Shown here one piece after another: positions 7,459 through 14,704 of a stretch of 22,629 nt of DNA (positions are counted from its first letter, which is position 1; each line of letters begins with the position of its first letter). Location: contig JBJMSU010000249.1 in assembly GCA_045801465.1 (NCBI GenBank), forward strand, positions 1 through 22,629, in the 5' to 3' direction. The position numbers were made by a program, and so were the translations under genes. The notes beneath the pieces were generated by a model. The model was not told the origin of the DNA and made no database searches. It saw only the letters and a list, made by a program, of their open reading frames with translations. This DNA is from DATFWC01 sp045801465 (GTDB taxonomy: Bacteria > Pseudomonadota > Alphaproteobacteria > Rhizobiales > Xanthobacteraceae).

Positions 7459-8253
7459 ATGCCCAGCAAGACCGACGACCTGCAGTTCTTCGATCTGAGC
7501 CATCGCTGGGGCCACGGCATGCCGCAATGGCCGTCGCGCGCCAACCTCAACGTGCGCGTGCTCGAATTCCATGCCAAGGACGGCCTGCTGGTGCAGCAAT
7601 TCGAAGGCATCATGCATCGCGGCACGCACATGGACGCGCCCATTCACGTGGCCGAGAACACGCCGACGATCACCGGCTATCCGCTGTGGCGCTTCTTCGG
7701 CACCGGCGTCGCGGTGTCGATTCCGAAGGGCAAATGGGGCGTGATTACGCCGGGCGATCTGGACAAGGCGGAGCCGAAGATCCGCAAGAACGACATTGTC
7801 ATGATCAACACCGGCAGCCATTTGAAATATGGCGATAACCCGGACTACTTCGCCTACTCGCCCGGCCTCTACAAGGACGCCGCCGAATGGCTGGTGGAGC
7901 GGCAGGTCAAGCTCATTGGCATCGACGTGCAGGCGCTCGATCATCCGTTGGGCACGTTCCTCGGGCCGCACGGTCCCGGTCCGGCGCAGCCGCACCTCGA
8001 CCACGAGTACTATGCTGAGACCGGCCGTCACATCATCGACGATTTCCCCTCTTGGGAGCCGGCGCACAAGATCATGATGACCAACGGCATTCCCGGGATC
8101 GAGAACATCGGCGGCGACATCGACAAGATCACCGGCAAACGCTGCACCTTCTTTGCCTTCCCGTGGCGCTGGCCCGACGGCGAGGGCTGCGCGCTGCGCG
8201 TCGTCGCGGTGCTCGATCCCAAGCAGACCTTCCGTTTCGAGACCGGCCGATGA
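7459..8253 (+). CDS. Cyclase/kynurenine-formamidase-fold hydrolase, copy 2 (intact metal site)
   Basis: A 264-aa paralogue of the preceding gene, with the complete family motif HRGTHMDAPIH (53-63). The predicted metal ligands are His53, His57, Asp59, His203 and Glu215, and His63 is the expected catalytic residue. Both copies share the opening LSHxWG, the KGKW and NTGxH segments, DHPL, and the PAHK...IP..EN block. The gene begins 52 bp after copy 1 on the same strand and is very probably co-transcribed with it. Members of this family hydrolyse N-formylkynurenine, isatin or cyclic esters; the sequence does not say which applies. A 125-bp composite inverted repeat follows the stop codon. Confidence 0.9.
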   Translation: MPSKTDDLQFFDLSHRWGHGMPQWPSRANLNVRVLEFHAKDGLLVQQFEGIMHRGTHMDAPIHVAENTPTITGYPLWRFFGTGVAVSIPKGKWGVITPGDLDKAEPKIRKNDIVMINTGSHLKYGDNPDYFAYSPGLYKDAAEWLVERQVKLIGIDVQALDHPLGTFLGPHGPGPAQPHLDHEYYAETGRHIIDDFPSWEPAHKIMMTNGIPGIENIGGDIDKITGKRCTFFAFPWRWPDGEGCALRVVAVLDPKQTFRFETGR

Positions 8254-8267
8254 TGACGCGTGTTGAC

Positions 8268-8392
8268 CTTGTCATGGCCGGGCTTGTCGGCTTGTCCCGG
8301 CCATCTCGCTTATGTTGGCGCCGCCGTGGCATTTTAAGCGGGATGCCCGGGTCAACCCTCGCCGCTGTGGCGGCTCGCCCGGGCATGACGAG
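8268..8392. repeat. Composite inverted repeat with two internal hairpins
   Basis: The ends CTTGTCATGGCCGGGC (8268-8283) and GCCCGGGCATGACGAG (8377-8392) pair at 14 of 16 places. Inside, ATGGCCGGG/CCCGGCCAT (8274-8304) and ATGCCCGGG/CCCGGGCAT (8343-8386) form alternative perfect 9-bp hairpins, the second holding a GCCGC/GCGGC hairpin in its loop. It fills the gap between cyclase copy 2 and the SDR gene. Confidence 0.75.
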
Positions 8393-8417
8393 CTAGAGAT
8401 TCGGGTGGACCGATAAG

Positions 8418-9221
8418 ATGATTTCCGAGCCGCTGCGCAACCCGCTCTCCCTGTTCGACGTCAGCGGCAAGGTCGCCATCATCACCGGCGCGTCCGGCAC
8501 GTTCGGGCGCGCGACCGCGCTTGCGCTCAGCGCACTCGGCGGGAAGGTGCTGCTCGCGTCCGGCTCGAAGGCCGAGCTCGACGCGGTGGCGGACGAGGTG
8601 CGCGAGGTCGGCGGGGAGCCGGCGACCATCGTGCGGCGTCCGGAAACGCTCGACGACGCGCAGGCGATGCTCGATGCGGCCCTGGTCAAGTTCGGCCGCG
8701 CCGATCAGCTGGTCGTCGCCTCGGGCGTCAACAAGCCGGGCTTCATCCATGAGCAGCCGCTGGAGGAATGGGAAAGCGTGATGGACGCCAATGTGCGCGG
8801 CATCTGGCTGATGGCGAAGGCGGTCGGTACGCACTGGATCACCAACAAGGTGCGCGGCAAGGTGGTGGTGATGTCGTCGGTGCGCGGGCGCCACGGCAAC
8901 TATTCCGGCTATGCCGGTTACTGCACGTCAAAAGGCGCAACCGACGCACTCACCCGCGTGCTGGCGACCGAGTGGGCCAAGCACGGCATCACGGTGAATG
9001 CCATCGCGCCGACCGTGTTTCGCTCCAAGCTCACGGAGTGGATGTACGGCGACAACGAGCTCGGCCAGCAGACCCGGGCGCGCTCGCTGTCGCGCATCCC
9101 GCTCGGCCGCCTGGGCGAGGTCGAAGATCTGGTCGGCATGACAATCTACCTGCTCTCGCCGGCGTCCGACTTCTGCACCGGCCAGATCATGTATGTGGAC
9201 GGCGGCTACACGGCGGGATGA
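8418..9221 (+). CDS. Short-chain dehydrogenase/reductase (SDR) family oxidoreductase
   Basis: A 267-aa classical SDR that uses NAD(P)H on an alcohol/ketone substrate. The cofactor motif TGASGTFG is at 23-30, the structural Asn at 125 (DANVRG), the catalytic Ser at 153-154 (VMSSVRG) and the Tyr168-Cys-Thr-Ser-Lys172 pair. The usual NNAG motif is changed to ASGV (101-104). The C-terminal DGGYTAG is typical of FabG-like members. The residue after the second beta strand is Ser (LASGSKAELD), so preference for NAD or NADP cannot be decided. The start is ATG 8418 with GGTGGA about 9 bases upstream. It follows the cyclases and precedes the acyl-CoA dehydrogenase gene on the same strand. Confidence 0.92.
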   Translation: MISEPLRNPLSLFDVSGKVAIITGASGTFGRATALALSALGGKVLLASGSKAELDAVADEVREVGGEPATIVRRPETLDDAQAMLDAALVKFGRADQLVVASGVNKPGFIHEQPLEEWESVMDANVRGIWLMAKAVGTHWITNKVRGKVVVMSSVRGRHGNYSGYAGYCTSKGATDALTRVLATEWAKHGITVNAIAPTVFRSKLTEWMYGDNELGQQTRARSLSRIPLGRLGEVEDLVGMTIYLLSPASDFCTGQIMYVDGGYTAG

Positions 9222-9228
9222 GGTTACC

Positions 9229-9298
9229 CGTAGCCCGCATGGAGCGGAGCGGAATGCGGGGCCGACCCCGGATTGCGCTTCGCTCCATCCGGGCTACG
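9229..9298. repeat. GTAGCCCG-bounded palindromic repeat, copy 1
   Basis: CGTAGCCCG (9229-9237) pairs with CGGGCTACG (9290-9298), then ATGGAGCG (9239-9246) with CGCTCCAT (9281-9288); the centre is a CGGGG/CCCCG hairpin. A related element lies at 21485-21555. Position: between the SDR and hydroxyacyl-CoA dehydrogenase genes. Confidence 0.8.
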
Positions 9299-9341
9299 AC
9301 TACGAATGGCACCGCGTGCGGAGGACGAGAAGAGTGGTGAT

Positions 9342-10262
9342 ATGAACGCTGTGAAGATCGGTGTCGTCGGCGGCGGTCTCATGGGCCATGGCATTGCGTA
9401 TCTCCTGGCCGCCGCCGGCCATCGGGTCGGCGTGTTCGAGCCCTCCGCGGAGGTGCGCGCGAGCCTGCCGCAGCGCCTCGACGTCATCACGGACCTGTTG
9501 GGCGACGACGCTTCCGTGGCCGACCGCATCAGCGCGCACGATACGCTTCCCCCAGCCGTCGATGCGGCGGCCTTCGTGTTCGAGGCCGCGCCCGAGAAGC
9601 TTCCGCTCAAGCAGCAAATCTTCGGAGAATTGGAAAACCTGGTCGCGGCCGACACGATCCTGGCCAGCAACAGCTCCGCCATCCCGTCGACCGATATTGC
9701 CCGCAACCTGAAACATCGGGAGCGCGTGGTCGGAACGCACTTCTGGAATCCGCCCCATCTCGTACCGCTGGTCGAAGTCATCCAGAACGCGTGGACGAGC
9801 GATGCCGTCGTGGCGCGCACTATTGAGCTTTTGCGCAATGCCGGCAAGACGGCGGTGCACGTGCGCAAGGACATCCCGGGCTTCATCGGCAACCGGCTGC
9901 AGCATGCGCTCAAGCGCGAGGCGATTGCGCTGATCGCCGCCGGCGCCTGCGACGCGGAGACGCTCGATACCGTGGTGAAGGAGGGATTCGGCGCGCGCAT
10001 GGCCGTGCTCGGTCCGCTGGAGCAGTCCGATCTCGTCGGCCTCGACCTCACCCTCGACATCAGCAATGTGCTGGTCGAGCATCTCGACCGCACGGCGGCC
10101 CCGCATCCGTTCCTGATCGAGAAGGTCAAGGCCGGCAAGCTTGGCATGCGCACCGGCGAAGGTTTCCGCCGCTGGACGCCGGAGCAGGCGAACGAGGTGC
10201 GCGAACGGCTACGCACCTTCCTGGCCGATCAGGCGAAGAAAAAGAAGACGAAAACACAGTAA
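9342..10262 (+). CDS. 3-hydroxyacyl-CoA dehydrogenase family protein (NAD-dependent)
   Basis: A 306-aa dehydrogenase oxidising an L-3-hydroxyacyl-CoA or related 3-hydroxy acid. The Rossmann motif GGGLMGHG lies at 10-17. The segment GTHFWNPPHLVPLVEVI carries the catalytic His and Glu exactly 12 residues apart, as in His158/Glu170 of the human enzyme. The C-terminal domain starts at DIPGFIGNRLQ and ends with GMRTGEGF. ATG 9342 is chosen over the open frame back to 9273 because the Rossmann strand begins there and the upstream part is repeat DNA. The C-terminus is a lysine run (AKKKKTKTQ) beyond the family's end. The next gene starts 16 bases later. Confidence 0.92.
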   Translation: MNAVKIGVVGGGLMGHGIAYLLAAAGHRVGVFEPSAEVRASLPQRLDVITDLLGDDASVADRISAHDTLPPAVDAAAFVFEAAPEKLPLKQQIFGELENLVAADTILASNSSAIPSTDIARNLKHRERVVGTHFWNPPHLVPLVEVIQNAWTSDAVVARTIELLRNAGKTAVHVRKDIPGFIGNRLQHALKREAIALIAAGACDAETLDTVVKEGFGARMAVLGPLEQSDLVGLDLTLDISNVLVEHLDRTAAPHPFLIEKVKAGKLGMRTGEGFRRWTPEQANEVRERLRTFLADQAKKKKTKTQ

Positions 10263-10278
10263 GAAGAGAGATCTCACC

Positions 10279-11373
10279 ATGGCGAAATCGGCCAAGGAGC
10301 GAACGAAAGCATCGGCCAAACGCGCGACCCGTTCTGCGCCAACAAAAGCCGTCCGCAGCAAGGCCAAATCGGCGCGGCGCAAAGGTATCGCTGCGAAGCC
10401 GGTCGTCATCGACATCCATGCGCATATCGTGGTGCCGGAGGTCCTGGACTTCGCCTATGAGCACTCGCTGTTCGCGCAGGCCGTGGCGGGGCCGGCGCAG
10501 GCGGGCAGGCCGGCGGCCCTGGGCGAGGAATTTCGCTCGCGCATGAGCGACATGACGCTGCGCCTGCGGGATATGGATGCCATGGGCGTCGACATCCAGG
10601 TCATCAGCCCGAGCATCCTGCAGCAATGCACCTATTTCGCCGAGCCGGAAGCCGCGCTGAAGATCGAACGGCTCGGCAACGAGCGGGTGGCCGAAGCGGT
10701 CGCGCAACATCCGGATCGGCTCGTGGGCCTCGGCTCGGTGCCGCTGCAGGACGCCGCCCTGGCGGCGCAGGAGCTCGAGCGCTGCGTGCGCGAGCTCGGC
10801 CTCAAGGGCGTGATCATCGGCTCCTACGTCAACGACGTCGAGCTCGGCGAAGTCCGCTTGCATCCGTTCTGGGCGAAGGCGGAAGAGCTCGGCGCCACGA
10901 TCTTCATCCATCCGGCGGGGAGTCCCGATCCGCGCATGCGCAAGCACCGGCTGCTCATCACGCTCGGCCAGCCGCTGGAGGAAGCGTTCGCCATGTCGTC
11001 GCTGGTCTACGAGGGCGTGATGGATGCCTTCCCCAAACTGAAGATCGTCATGGCACACGGCGGCGGCTTTTTGCCGTTCTATACCGGCCGCCACGATAAT
11101 GATTTCCGTGTCGGCCGCGGCGGTCAGCGCCTCAAGGGGGACTTCTCCAGCTATCTGCCCCGCTTCTACTACGACGCGGTGCTGTTCAATCCCGACATGC
11201 TGGACTTCCTGGCGACCAAGGTGCCGGCGAGCCATGTCATGCTGGCGTCGGACTATCCGTTCGCCGAAAAGCGGCCGGTGGAGTTCGTGCGCCGCGCCAA
11301 GACCATCTCCAGGAAGGATCAGGACGCGATCCTCGGCACCAACTGCGCCAAGCTGCTGGGGATCAGCATCTGA
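10279..11373 (+). CDS. Amidohydrolase-2 family (ACMSD-like) metal-dependent decarboxylase/hydrolase
   Basis: A 364-aa amidohydrolase of the Amidohydro_2 (PF04909) group, which includes ACMSD, gamma-resorcylate and 5-carboxyvanillate decarboxylases. Metal ligands fit: His47 and His49 (DIHAHI), His211 (IFIHPAG), His260 (MAHGGG) and Asp325 (ASDYPF). Residues 1-40 form an unusual basic, Ala/Lys/Arg-rich tail with 15 basic and one acidic residue. No ATG, GTG or TTG lies in frame between this tail and the HxH motif, so the tail is translated if the gene is. The gene begins 16 bp after the hydroxyacyl-CoA dehydrogenase and is probably in its operon. Decarboxylase activity on an aromatic or muconate-type acid is an inference. 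Confidence 0.88.
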   Translation: MAKSAKERTKASAKRATRSAPTKAVRSKAKSARRKGIAAKPVVIDIHAHIVVPEVLDFAYEHSLFAQAVAGPAQAGRPAALGEEFRSRMSDMTLRLRDMDAMGVDIQVISPSILQQCTYFAEPEAALKIERLGNERVAEAVAQHPDRLVGLGSVPLQDAALAAQELERCVRELGLKGVIIGSYVNDVELGEVRLHPFWAKAEELGATIFIHPAGSPDPRMRKHRLLITLGQPLEEAFAMSSLVYEGVMDAFPKLKIVMAHGGGFLPFYTGRHDNDFRVGRGGQRLKGDFSSYLPRFYYDAVLFNPDMLDFLATKVPASHVMLASDYPFAEKRPVEFVRRAKTISRKDQDAILGTNCAKLLGISI

Positions 11374-11402
11374 CGATTTGTGAGGCGGCTCGGCATCTCC
11401 GG

Positions 11403-11490
11403 GTCGTTCCCGCGCAGGCGGGAACCCATGACCACTGACCCACGAAGCTAGCGACGGTGTTCATGCGTCCCCGCCTTCGCGGGGACGACG
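11403..11490. repeat. Paired GTCGTTCCCGC / GCGGGGACGAC inverted repeat, copy 1
   Basis: Left half: GTTCCCGC-GCAG-GCGGGAAC then CCATGACCAC. Right half: TCATGC then GTCCCCGC-CTTC-GCGGGGAC. Each half forms its own 8-bp hairpin, and the halves pair with each other. It fills the gap between two convergent genes and could end transcription in both directions. A better-preserved copy is at 14589-14679. Confidence 0.75.
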
Positions 11491-11512
11491 CCTCGTTTGC
11501 CGGGACGAACGA

Positions 11513-12238
11513 TCACTGCTCCGCCGATGACAGCACGCCGGAAAGCAGCGTGCTGCCGAAGTCGGCGGCGGCCTGCGGCTCCATGCGCGGGGCCGAGCGC
11601 ATGTATTCCTTCACGGCCGGCACGGCGGCCGGCACGCGGCCGAGCGTCTTCTTGACGAAGGCGTCCGCCTCCTTGTCGAGATCGCGTCGGGAAACGACCT
11701 TGCTGACGAGACCCATGGCGAGCGCGCGCTCGGCATTCACCAGCTCGGTCGAGTAGACGAGATACATGATGGCCTTCGGCGCGAGATTGCCGAGCAGCGC
11801 CGACATGGCGAGGCAGGGCGGGATGCCATGATCCATCTCGGGCAGCTGGAATTGGGCATCGTCGCTGGCGATCGTGATATCGCACAGGCCGGCGAGTGCG
11901 CAGCCGAAGCCGATGGCGCGGCCCTGCACGATGCCGAGGACCGGCACGGTCACGCGGCGGAAGGCGCCATAGACGGCGAGCGCCGGTTCCGTGTTGCCGC
12001 GCCGCATGGCGAGCGCGGTCTTGAACGGTCCGGCCGCGCGCAACGCCGCCGCATCGCGGCCGAGGCAGAAATTGTCGCCCGCTCCGCGCAGCACGATGAG
12101 CCGGCTTCCTGCCGCCGCATCGATCATGGCGGCAATCTCGGCGCCCATCTCGTTGGAGACCAGGTTGCCGCAGTCCGGCCGGTTCACCGTGATGGTGGTC
12201 AGCGGCCCTGCCGTCTCGCATTTGACGAAATCGCTCAC
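11513..12238 (-). CDS. Enoyl-CoA hydratase/isomerase (crotonase) family protein
   Basis: A 241-aa crotonase-fold protein acting on an acyl-CoA. The fold is clear from NFCLGRD (56-62), the oxyanion region GRAIGFGCALAGLCD (106-120) and AQFQLPEMDHG (128-138). Glu134 matches the second catalytic Glu of rat hydratase (Glu164), but the first (Glu144) is Ala114, 20 residues earlier as in the rat enzyme. That pattern is more usual in isomerases or other crotonases than in a classical hydratase. The start is GTG 12238, with GGGGAGG (12244-12250) 5 bases upstream, overlapping the upstream gene's TGA as GTGA; the ATG at 12268 is less likely. Tight coupling to the molybdenum hydroxylase gene suggests a shared pathway. 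Confidence 0.88.
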   Translation of the reverse strand: MSDFVKCETAGPLTTITVNRPDCGNLVSNEMGAEIAAMIDAAAGSRLIVLRGAGDNFCLGRDAAALRAAGPFKTALAMRRGNTEPALAVYGAFRRVTVPVLGIVQGRAIGFGCALAGLCDITIASDDAQFQLPEMDHGIPPCLAMSALLGNLAPKAIMYLVYSTELVNAERALAMGLVSKVVSRRDLDKEADAFVKKTLGRVPAAVPAVKEYMRSAPRMEPQAAADFGSTLLSGVLSSAEQ

Positions 12239-12250
12239 GTCGTCCTCCCC
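12235..12250 (-). promoter_or_regulatory. GTGA stop/start overlap with strong ribosome binding site
   Basis: The TGA of the molybdenum hydroxylase gene (12237-12235) overlaps the GTG of the crotonase gene (12238-12236). GGGGAGG lies 5 bases before the GTG, inside the upstream coding region. This implies translational coupling and fixes the crotonase start. Confidence 0.8.
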
Positions 12251-14559
12251 TGGTGGATCGCCCGCCACACCCGTTCCGGCGTCGCCGGCATGGTCACGTC
12301 GCGCACGCCGTATTCACGCAGCGCGTCGACGATCGCATTGATGATGGCCGGCGGCGCGCCGGTGGTCCCGCCTTCGCCGGCGCCTTTGACGCCGAGCGGA
12401 TTGTTCGGCGCCGGCACTTCGTTGTTCTCGCTCTCGAAGGGCGGGAACATGTCGGCGCGCGGCATCGCGTAGTCCATGAACGAGCCGCTCAGCAATTGGC
12501 CGGAGGCGCCGTCGTAGACGCAATCCTCGATGAGCGCCTGGCCGGCCCCCTGTACGGTGCTGCCGTGCATCTGGCCGTGCACGATCAACGGATTGACGAC
12601 ACGCCCGACGTCATCCACGCCGACATAGCGCACCAGCGTCACGGCGCCGGTGTCGATATCGATCTCGACCTCGCACGCATGACAGCCGTTGGGAAATGTC
12701 GGCAGCATGGTGGTGATCTCGGAAGCCGCTTCCAGGCGGAGCTCCGGCTCGTTGAATTCCTCGGCGAGCCGTGCCGCCGCGAACAGGTCGAGAGCGCGCT
12801 CGGTCCCGGCCACGCGGAAGCGTCCGCCCGCAAACTCGATCTGTGTCTCGCCCGCCTGCATGGCGTGTGCGGCGAGCTTCTTCCCGCGCGCCACGATCTC
12901 GGCGCTGGCGCGCCCCATGAGCAGGCCGGCGAGCCGCATCGAGCGGCAGGAATGCGAGCCGCTGCCCATCAGAACGACCTCGCTATCGCCGTGCACGAGG
13001 TCGACGGCATCGAACGGCACGCCCAGCCACTCGGTGATGCACTGCGCGTAGGCGGTCTCGTGCCCCTGCCCGCTCGCCTGGGTGCCGAGGGTGACGGCCA
13101 CGCGGCCTTGGGGCAGCACTTTGACGACGGCGCGCTCGGGCGGAATGCCGGTCGCCGTCTCGATGAAGTTGGCGAAGCCCAGGCCCCGCCGCTTGCCGCG
13201 CTTCCTCGCTTCGCGGCGCCGCTTCGCGAAGCCGCGGGCGTCGATCATCTCGAGCGCGCGCATCATATTGGCGTCGAACTCGCCGCTGTCGTAGCGGGTC
13301 GTCATGGGATTGACGTAAGGCAGCATGCCGGGCCGGATGAAGTTCTTGCGCCGCAGCTTCACCCGATCCAGACCCATTTCGGCCGCCGCGGTGTCGATCA
13401 GCCGCTCGATGATGAACATCGCCTCGGGCCGGCCGGCGCCGCGATAGGTCGAGGTCGGCGCCGTGTTGGTGAACACGGCCGTGAGGCGCGCATACACGGC
13501 CGGTATGGCATAGACGCCGTTCGTCACCGCGGCGCCGCGCGCCAGCGGCACGAGATGGATCGTCTGCGAGCCGAGGTTTTGGATGTTGTGCGTGCGGACG
13601 GCGAGGAACCGGCCGTCCGCGTCGAGGGCGAGCTCCGCCGTGCTGGTGAGATCGCGGCCGTAGGGATCGAAGAAGAACGCTTCGCTGCGCTCGCCGCGCC
13701 ATTTCACCGGGCGGCCGACCCGGCGCGCCGCCCACAACACCAGGGCGTATTCGCGATAGAGCAGGTTCTTGGTGCCGAAGCCGCCGCCGACATCGCGACA
13801 AATCACCCGCACCTTGTCCTCGCCGACGCCGAAGACGCCGGCCAGCGCGCGCTTCTGGATCAGGATGCCCTGCCCGCCGGCACGCAGCGTATAGTGACCG
13901 TTCGCAGCGTCAAAGACACCGAGCGCGGCAGCCGGCTCGAGCGGCAACCCGGTGACGCGATTATTCCGGATCTCCATGCGGATGACGTGGGCCGCGCCGG
14001 CGAACGCCGCATCGACCGCATCCTTGTTGCCGCGCTCGCCATCTACGCAGATGTTGTCCGGGCTTTCGTCCCAGATCGCCGGCGCTCCGGCGCTGAGCGC
14101 ATCGGCGACCGTGACTACCGCCGGCAGCGGCGCGTAGTCGACCTGCACCAACTCGGCGGCGTCGAGCCCTGCGGCGCGCGTCTCGGCGATGATCATCGCC
14201 ACGCCTTCGCCGGCGTGGCGCACCTTGTCGACGGCGAGCGGATAGTCCGGCGGCTGCATTACCGGCCGGCCATCGCGATTGGTCACCGGCACGTCGCGCG
14301 GGTTCGGGGTGTTGGGAATCGGCTGCAGACGATCGGCGACGAAGTCGCGCCCGGTGAGAACGGCGAGCACGCCCGGCGCGCGTAGCGCCGCCGCCGCGTC
14401 GATGCTGTCAATCCGCGCGTGGGCGTGCGGCGAGCGCAGGATATGCGCATAAGCTTGGCCCGCGACGTTGACATCGTCGGAGAACTCGCCGCGGCCGGTG
14501 ATGAGGCGAAGGTCTTCCTTGCGGCGGACCGGCTGCCCGATGCCGAACGGGACCTTCAT
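12235..14559 (-). CDS. Xanthine dehydrogenase-family molybdopterin-binding subunit (CoxL-like, form II)
   Basis: A 774-aa molybdenum hydroxylase large subunit. The a/b-hammerhead domain covers roughly 15-125, followed by the Mo-cofactor domains. Visible motifs are GGGFGTKN (258-265), TYRGAGR (371-377), GTQASGQGHET (492-502), GSGSHS (532-537) and the catalytic Glu729 in KGAGEGG. The active-site loop is of the RGAGR type, not the Cys-containing loop of true CO dehydrogenase, so a hydroxylase of an aldehyde, N-heterocycle or aromatic ring is more likely. ATG 14559 is chosen because the family's opening (FGIGQPVRRKEDLRLITGRG) starts there. The FAD and 2Fe-2S subunits that normally accompany it are absent. 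The gene lies between a UbiD gene and a crotonase on one strand. Confidence 0.9.
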   Translation of the reverse strand: MKVPFGIGQPVRRKEDLRLITGRGEFSDDVNVAGQAYAHILRSPHAHARIDSIDAAAALRAPGVLAVLTGRDFVADRLQPIPNTPNPRDVPVTNRDGRPVMQPPDYPLAVDKVRHAGEGVAMIIAETRAAGLDAAELVQVDYAPLPAVVTVADALSAGAPAIWDESPDNICVDGERGNKDAVDAAFAGAAHVIRMEIRNNRVTGLPLEPAAALGVFDAANGHYTLRAGGQGILIQKRALAGVFGVGEDKVRVICRDVGGGFGTKNLLYREYALVLWAARRVGRPVKWRGERSEAFFFDPYGRDLTSTAELALDADGRFLAVRTHNIQNLGSQTIHLVPLARGAAVTNGVYAIPAVYARLTAVFTNTAPTSTYRGAGRPEAMFIIERLIDTAAAEMGLDRVKLRRKNFIRPGMLPYVNPMTTRYDSGEFDANMMRALEMIDARGFAKRRREARKRGKRRGLGFANFIETATGIPPERAVVKVLPQGRVAVTLGTQASGQGHETAYAQCITEWLGVPFDAVDLVHGDSEVVLMGSGSHSCRSMRLAGLLMGRASAEIVARGKKLAAHAMQAGETQIEFAGGRFRVAGTERALDLFAAARLAEEFNEPELRLEAASEITTMLPTFPNGCHACEVEIDIDTGAVTLVRYVGVDDVGRVVNPLIVHGQMHGSTVQGAGQALIEDCVYDGASGQLLSGSFMDYAMPRADMFPPFESENNEVPAPNNPLGVKGAGEGGTTGAPPAIINAIVDALREYGVRDVTMPATPERVWRAIHQGRTT

Positions 14560-14588
14560 TGTAACGAATATTCTCCCACCACTACAAC

Positions 14589-14679
14589 GTCGTTCCCGCG
14601 CAAGCGGGAACCCATGACCACCCATCTCGCGATCGTCCGCCGGCCTGTGGTCATGGGTCCCCGCCTTCGCGGGGACGAC
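14589..14679. repeat. Paired inverted repeat with 33-bp arms, copy 2
   Basis: The arms at 14589-14621 and 14647-14679 match at 29 of 33 places. Two of the four differences sit opposite each other in the small hairpin of each arm (GTTCCCGC/GCGGGAAC against GTCCCCGC/GCGGGGAC), so each arm keeps its own pairing. It lies in the 145-bp gap between the UbiD and molybdenum hydroxylase genes, which are read in the same direction. Confidence 0.85.
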
Positions 14680-14704
14680 AAAAAACTGATGGGCGGCATG
14701 CTCC

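Noticed and set aside
12253..14385. Long open frame of 710 codons on the plus strand
   Set aside because: It is exactly antisense to the molybdenum hydroxylase gene, is rich in His, Arg, Ala and Gly as GC-rich shadows are, and has no recognisable motif.
12235..14559. Aerobic CO dehydrogenase large subunit
   Set aside because: The active-site loop is TYRGAGR, not the Cys-containing form I loop, and CoxM and CoxS are missing.
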